NCBI GenBank assembly: GCA_008692225.1
Contig: VICG01000003.1
Span: 264,001-328,000 of the forward strand
Direction: 5' to 3'
DNA from: Monilinia fructicola
Taxonomy: Eukaryota > Ascomycota > Leotiomycetes > Helotiales > Sclerotiniaceae
Length of the DNA stretch: 64,000 nt
Shown: positions 59,133 to 64,000 of the stretch, piece by piece
How positions within the stretch are numbered: position 1 is the stretch's first letter
Layout: each line of letters begins with the position of its first letter
Notes under the pieces: model-generated
What the model was told of the DNA's origin: nothing
The model's database searches: none
The model's input: the letters and a program-made list of their open reading frames with translations, nothing else
Translations under genes and position numbers: made by a program

Positions 59133-59934
59133 CAGGGACGGTCAAACCATTGTAAGGTTACAGAAAAACATCAAATTTACAATATTCATATGTTCATATG
59201 TTCATCCATTCTTATATATATGGAACCTTTATAGATCATCAATTTATCCTCGAAATTCAACTCTACAATTCCTGGATCAATCACCGAAAAGCTCTCCACC
59301 ACCACCACCACTACCTCAACTCCCCCTTCAATCAGCATCAAACTACCTTGAACATCTCAAAGCGATAAAAATTGCTCCATCTAAAACTTCCTCCACGATT
59401 CATTCAAGATCCCGCCCAATCGAACAAGTCTCACTCACTTAATGCATTCCAATAAAGAACAAAAAAACAAAAAAAAACCTTAGGCGTTCCCTAGAAATCT
59501 CTACGGTCAAGCCAACCGCAACTGACTGAATTATCATATCTAATCACAATACCTACCTACCTACCTACCTAGCACATACCACCAAGTTACCCCCAAAGTC
59601 ATCACAAGCATCACTATACGGCCCACCAGCCCGGCCTGTGCAACCAAGATCCTCAATCGATGCAAAATTATGGATGTGCCATGCCATACCATGCATACAG
59701 TGACATAGTGCAAAAGATGCAACAGATCTGCGCCTCCAGAGCGAACAGCGCTAAAAACGTATTTATGAACCGAGACTAATATGCACACGTTTTCCCATCT
59801 CTTGATTTACGTACAGATGCATTACGCCAGATACACGCATTGCGTTTCCCGACTTTGCACCTCTCGATTCCTTAGTCTTTCACCCATCCCATCCCATCCC
59901 ATCCCATCCCATCCATCATCTCACCCATGTCCCT
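59133..59934. other. Intergenic with (CTAC)n and (CCCAT)n repeats
   Basis: About 800 bp. Contains ACCTACCTACCTACCTA (about 59551-59571) and CCCATCCCATCCCATCCCAT (about 59887-59912). No gene supported. Confidence 0.6.
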
Positions 59935-61436
59935 CTAATCCCCATTGATCCCCTCCATCGCGTGCCCCGTGGGCCCATGAACCGCATAATCACACGTAAC
60001 AAAGGCCCGGTCGACCTCCGGCAGCCCCTCACAACAATACTGCAACGTCTCGGCCACATCATGGGCCTCCTCCAACGTGGTGCCCTCACCCAGCAAGATA
60101 TCGACTTCGACCCAGACGCCATCGCCGGCATGATATGCCGTGATGCTCTTGTAGCCGTTGACGAGCGGGGAGAAGCGCCAGGCGAGGAAGGTGAGTTTTT
60201 GTTGGAGGCGGTCGTCGACGGCGGCGCCGGTCAGGCGGAAGATGTTTTCGAGGCACGTGGCGGCCCAGTCGTAGATTATGAAGAGGGAGAGGAGTCCGGC
60301 GCCCAGGGGGTCGAGCCACCAGATGTTTGCGGCGTGGCCGACGTAGGGGAAGATTAGGGAGAGGGTGTTGAAGATGACGTCGGTTTTGCAGTCTTTTGAT
60401 GGTTAGTCGAGTGGTGTTTGAGAGTCTGAGAGTGGTGAAAACGGGAAAGATACGTACCTTGGGCCAGAGCCTGCACCTGAGTCGTTTTGATCCTAATGCA
60501 TCCAAACCAGATGATCCCCTTGAGTCCAATTGTACCAGCCATAGATGCAATAGCGATGAGCGGTAGTTCCTTTGCTTCGTGCGGTCCCTTGGACATGAGT
60601 TTTTGGGCAGATTCTTGAAGGATTTGCATGAATGAGATGATCATGATGATGGAAAATACCAAAATCCCAATTGGTTCCAGTCTCTTCCTTCCAACGGGGA
60701 ACTTCCTCTTCAGACTCACTAATCGCCATTGCACTAATCGGTTTGTTGTAAACACTATGACGGTACATAGGAGATCGAGTGCCGAATCGACAAGGGAGGC
60801 AATGAGAGACAGCGATGAGGAATAAAAGGCCGCAACACCTTTGGCGATCAACAGGATAATGTTGGCGATGACATTTATATTGATAGCCCATTTTGCACTC
60901 CGGCGCGCTTTTTGTCGTTTTTCTTGTTCTGCATCGGGTAAAAATGGTTCCACACATCCTTGAGTATCTTGCAAAGCACCCCCTCCTTCTGCGACTCCAT
61001 CTCCGTTATCATCTCGAGGATCGAAGGATTCAATGATATCATCTGCAAGAGCTTGAACGATAGCATTGACTTCGAGCCAATCATCAAGTCGATTATTTTG
61101 TACTTCATAAAAACCCACGCAGACATTTGGGCATTTCTTTTAGCTGCACATTGAATTAGCGTCATGTTGCACGGGTGGGAAGATAAAGCGAAGAAAGAGT
61201 ACCTCGTCGTCCTTCTTGCGAAACTCTTCTAGATTCGAACTTTCCACACTGTCTAGTAGTTTCTTCTTGAACTCCACTCGTCTTCGATCATCCGGTTCCA
61301 GCGGTCCATGGTCTCGAAATCGGTACTTTCTATCTTTTGATGGTCTTCCCTGCTCCAAGTCTCTGCGAAGATATGTACTCTGTTTGACATTGTAGCCTTT
61401 GTCATTCCCGCTCGCCCAATTTCTATGCCCTGCCAT
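59935..61436 (-). CDS. Cation diffusion facilitator (Mn-type CDF)
   Basis: A metal:H+ antiporter of the CDF family, probably exporting Mn2+ from the cytosol to a compartment or outside. Three exons (61436-61203, 61136-60458, 60392-59935) give 456 residues in frame; introns are 66 and 65 nt. The N-terminus is a cytosolic hydrophilic region (RRRVEFKKKLLDSVE; FYEVQNNRLDDWLEVN, typical of fungal Mn-CDFs). TM2 has SLVDSALDLL with the DxxxD signature of the Mn group. TM3-4 flank FPVGRKRLEPIGILVFS. TM5 begins across the second intron, ALAQ-DCKTDVIFNTLSL. The C-terminal ferredoxin-like domain has SITAYHAGDGVWVEVDILLG, EEAHDVAETLQ and DRAFVTCDYAVHGPTGH. Metal choice is inferred from DxxxD; complete gene. 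Confidence 0.92.
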
Positions 61437-62989
61437 CTTGAAGTATTTTTGAGGAAGGTAAGGAAACACGAAAAGAAAGCCGGCTCATTAACATATTTAC
61501 CGCGAATCGATGCCTTTTTCTTATATAAAAGCTATGATCCTTTGATTTACCTACAAATTTACTAGCCTTGATTTTGGGTTGGTGGTGGAACATGCATGAT
61601 GTCACTTTTTGCTGACCGTCAATTGAACGTCGATCATATCGTGCAGACGGACGCCAATCGAAACAACGCAGATGTATGTCTGACAGTTCCTATGGATCTT
61701 CCCCTGAGCAGTGTTTTGTGGCTATCAAAGGAAGATAAAGGATGTTGTAGAAAGCACCAGATAATATTGTTATTTCGAGCTTGTTATCTTATAAGTTGTT
61801 CCGTCGTCTTGGAATAGAACTAAAGTATCTTCTGGGGTATATCCGAAATCTTGGCATATACGTCGGGAAGCGGAGACTTAGTGCATTTTTGTTGGCATTA
61901 TTGGGTGCAATTCCCCGGAAAGAAAATTCCGTCTTCAACAAGCTCTTCAAGCATCGGAGTGGACGGGATTATGCAACTTGAAAGTCTGCAGTAGATGGGA
62001 ATCCAAGGAATTGGCAGAAGCATGAGGGCCCATTCTTATGAGTATGAAATGAACTCCAATCCAGATTTTCTGTTGAAGCCCATCACGCCAACTTTGACTA
62101 ATTCATATGGAAAATCGCTTGACCTTCCTGAATTTGTAAAGGGGCTAGAGCAAGAAACTTTTCGATTCCCGACAAAAGTACGGGTCCGAGGACACAAGTG
62201 TGTTTCCATAGTCCAGTATATTCTCGAAAGGCGGTTCGATCCGATAATATATCGTAGAGGAGATTACTTTGTATATGGAGGAAGTGTTATAATGAGCGAT
62301 GAAATGAATATCGAAACAGAAGACTATAGTAGATGAGGTCACTGTTGCTATTTTATTCTTCATTCAGTCAGTCAGTCAGTCAGAAATTGAAAATACTAAC
62401 CTTGGAACCTTTAGGTCACTACGAAGTAATAATAACTTATAAAAGTCTTATTAGGTTCCTCTCCTATTACTAGGTAATTGATTATCCGGGCTACTGTGGC
62501 TAATATAGCTAATGTGGCTGATATAGTTAGCAGAAAAGGCAGCGCCACATTTAGCTATGACGTTTCAGCCAGGGGTAAAAGAGACCTCGGCATGTTTCCA
62601 AAAAATAAGAAGAACACTTTAATAGCTACTTTACCTACTTGTACGAGTAGCTGACCTAAACATTTCCAAAACCAAAAGCTTTCCCATGACTCTATTTACA
62701 ACTTTCGATACCTTTTTCTGACATGAGCACAGTATTGCATCCATCTCAATTACCTACTACGACGTATATATATCCTAATACTTGGAATTAGACACCTTTT
62801 TGAAAAAAATTCATATTTTCTGTTCTTTTCTCACTCGATACATATGCACATACATATATACATACAACTATCAGAATCATAATAGTCTCTTCAGTTTCTT
62901 TCAAAATTCTTCAATATACAATCAAATCTCCTCTGCGACTGCGATTGCCACTGCCACTGCACCCAAATACAACTATTAAATCACCACCG
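61437..62989. other. Intergenic with unassigned ORFs
   Basis: About 1.55 kb. Plus-strand frames at 61781-61981 and 61995-62336 (the latter containing HKCVSIVQYILERRFDPIIY) are not recognised and lack supporting signals. A short (CAGT)n array lies at about 62364-62383, followed by GGCTAATATAGCTAATGTGG-type repeats near 62498-62530. Confidence 0.45.
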
Positions 62990-64000
62990 ATGACATCTTA
63001 CCTCTCACGATTAAGCCCAATTCCAGGCTTTCCGGAATACACTGGACCTCACAAAGTAGGAACAATTGATGTCGAAATTCCTATCTCAGATCTCGACTCA
63101 CCCGCCCAGACACCAAGTAATGCAGAAAATATCCCAACAATTCAATATCGAATCTTTTACCCTTGCGATACGGATTTGAAACATAAAGGGAAGAGCGTGA
63201 ATTGGATACCTACACCCCAGAGAGATTACATAAGTGCATATTCGAGATTTCTGGGAGCTGGGAGTACATTGGCAGAGGTTATCTCGTAAGTTTGGGTCGA
63301 AATTTTGGAATAGGGGAGAAATGCTAATGTGTGCGGCGTGTTAGATATTTTCCCAGGCTTCTTCATTATGTTACCATACCCGTTCGAAAGAACGCGCCCC
63401 TCCTAAAACCTACGACTAGCAATAATCGTTGGCCTGTTATGATATTCTCTCATGGTCTAGGTGGTTCAAGAAATGCATATTCTCATATAGTAGGATCAGT
63501 AGCAAGTCATGGAATGATAGTTATTGCTTCTGAACACCGTGATGGGTCAACACCTATATCCTACATTCGTGAGCCGCCTTCCGATTCTTCATCGATGGAA
63601 AAAGAGAAGGTTTCACAAAAACATGCTAAGAAGACGGTTGACTACGTCAAATTATCACACACACCGAGTCCGGAGGTTGAGGAAGGGAGAAATGAACAAT
63701 TAAAGATTCGACTTTGGGAAATGGGGTTAATTCATGACAGTTTACTAAAATTGGATGAGGGAAAGAAGATTACAAATCTCAATACTTCTTCGACTTCATT
63801 ATCCATGCTCAAAGATCAAATGAATGTTCATGAACCTGGAAAAATCACCTTTGCGGGACATTCTTTTGGAGCAGCAACAGTGGTTCAGTTCATAAAATCA
63901 GTCTTTTATACACCGGAATCTTCTTCAGCCCCAAAGTCTTATAAGCCCCTTTATTCAACCTTTCCTAAATCCCCTATCTGCTCCCAAATTACACCGAACA
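62990..64000 (+). CDS. PAF-acetylhydrolase-like lipase, 5' part (cut by window end)
   Basis: An alpha/beta hydrolase of the platelet-activating-factor acetylhydrolase (isoform II) family, which removes the sn-2 acetyl or short oxidised acyl group of phospholipids. ATG at 62990; MTSYLSRLSPIPGFPEYTGP is followed by IQYRIFYPCD. An intron at 63286-63344 (59 nt, donor GTAAGT, branch GCTAAT, acceptor TTAG) joins EVIS to YFPRLLHYVTIPV. Then come MIFSHGLGGSRNAYSHIVGS (oxyanion-hole region), IASEHRDGS and ITFAGHSFGAATVVQF, with the nucleophile Ser in GHSFG at about 63861. There is no signal peptide, so it is probably cytosolic. The catalytic Asp and His lie beyond position 64000. The frame is open to the window end. 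Confidence 0.9.

Overview
The window is nuclear DNA of a filamentous ascomycete. Genes carry short (about 46-110 nt) GT-AG introns. Several products are typically fungal: lanosterol synthase, Spo11, Sgt1, ceramide glucosyltransferase, a GH128 glucanase, an MFS sugar porter and SYG1/XPR1. Two islands of extremely AT-rich, gene-free DNA look like repeat DNA mutated by RIP. The overall style suggests a leotiomycete (Botrytis/Sclerotinia-like); that placement is an inference from style, not from a marker gene. No prokaryotic, viral, CRISPR, rRNA or convincing tRNA feature was seen.

Layout. 0-14.4 kb: a small hypothetical ORF, a Ser/Pro-rich single-pass membrane protein (+), a 2EXR-domain protein (-), a many-intron MFS sugar transporter (-) and the catalytic tRNA-splicing endonuclease subunit Sen2 (-). 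15.0-16.3 kb: a strand-asymmetric simple-sequence tract made of a 38-bp minisatellite, a long (TTTA)n array and degenerate TTTTATAC-like repeats. 16.6-18.4 kb: ceramide glucosyltransferase (+). 18.4-27.3 kb: a gene-poor stretch with a decayed Dcr2-type phosphoesterase pseudogene and an AT-rich element with about 45-bp terminal inverted repeats. 27.4-34.6 kb: SGT1 (-), a 1.1-kb AT-rich island, ERG7 (-) and, head-to-head with it, SPO11 (+). 37.4-40.8 kb: a SYG1/XPR1-type SPX-EXS phosphate exporter (-). 43.7-47.7 kb: a secreted GH128 glucanase (+) and a decayed MFS drug-transporter pseudogene (-). 50.6-52.7 kb: a disordered acidic protein with an 18-bp coding minisatellite (+). 53.5-55.9 kb: a large-ectodomain membrane protein (-). 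58.2-61.4 kb: a methyltransferase (-) and a Mn-type cation diffusion facilitator (-). 63-64 kb: the 5' part of a PAF-acetylhydrolase-like lipase (+), cut by the window end.

The genes do not form one pathway. ERG7 and ceramide glucosyltransferase both make membrane lipids but lie 12 kb apart; the rest are housekeeping or accessory genes. Exon models for GCS, SGT1, ERG7, SPO11, GH128, CDF and the ectodomain protein were checked by hand: each spliced length is a multiple of three and each junction restores conserved or continuous protein sequence. Two otherwise well-conserved genes, SYG1 and SEN2, each contain one unexplained single-base frame break. This could be assembly error or real lesions and is the main quality point for a reader. 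The most unusual non-genic features are the TIR element with an adjacent 20-bp double-CCAAT palindrome, the G-poor tract, and six exact copies of the palindrome TACCTAGGTA in intergenic DNA.
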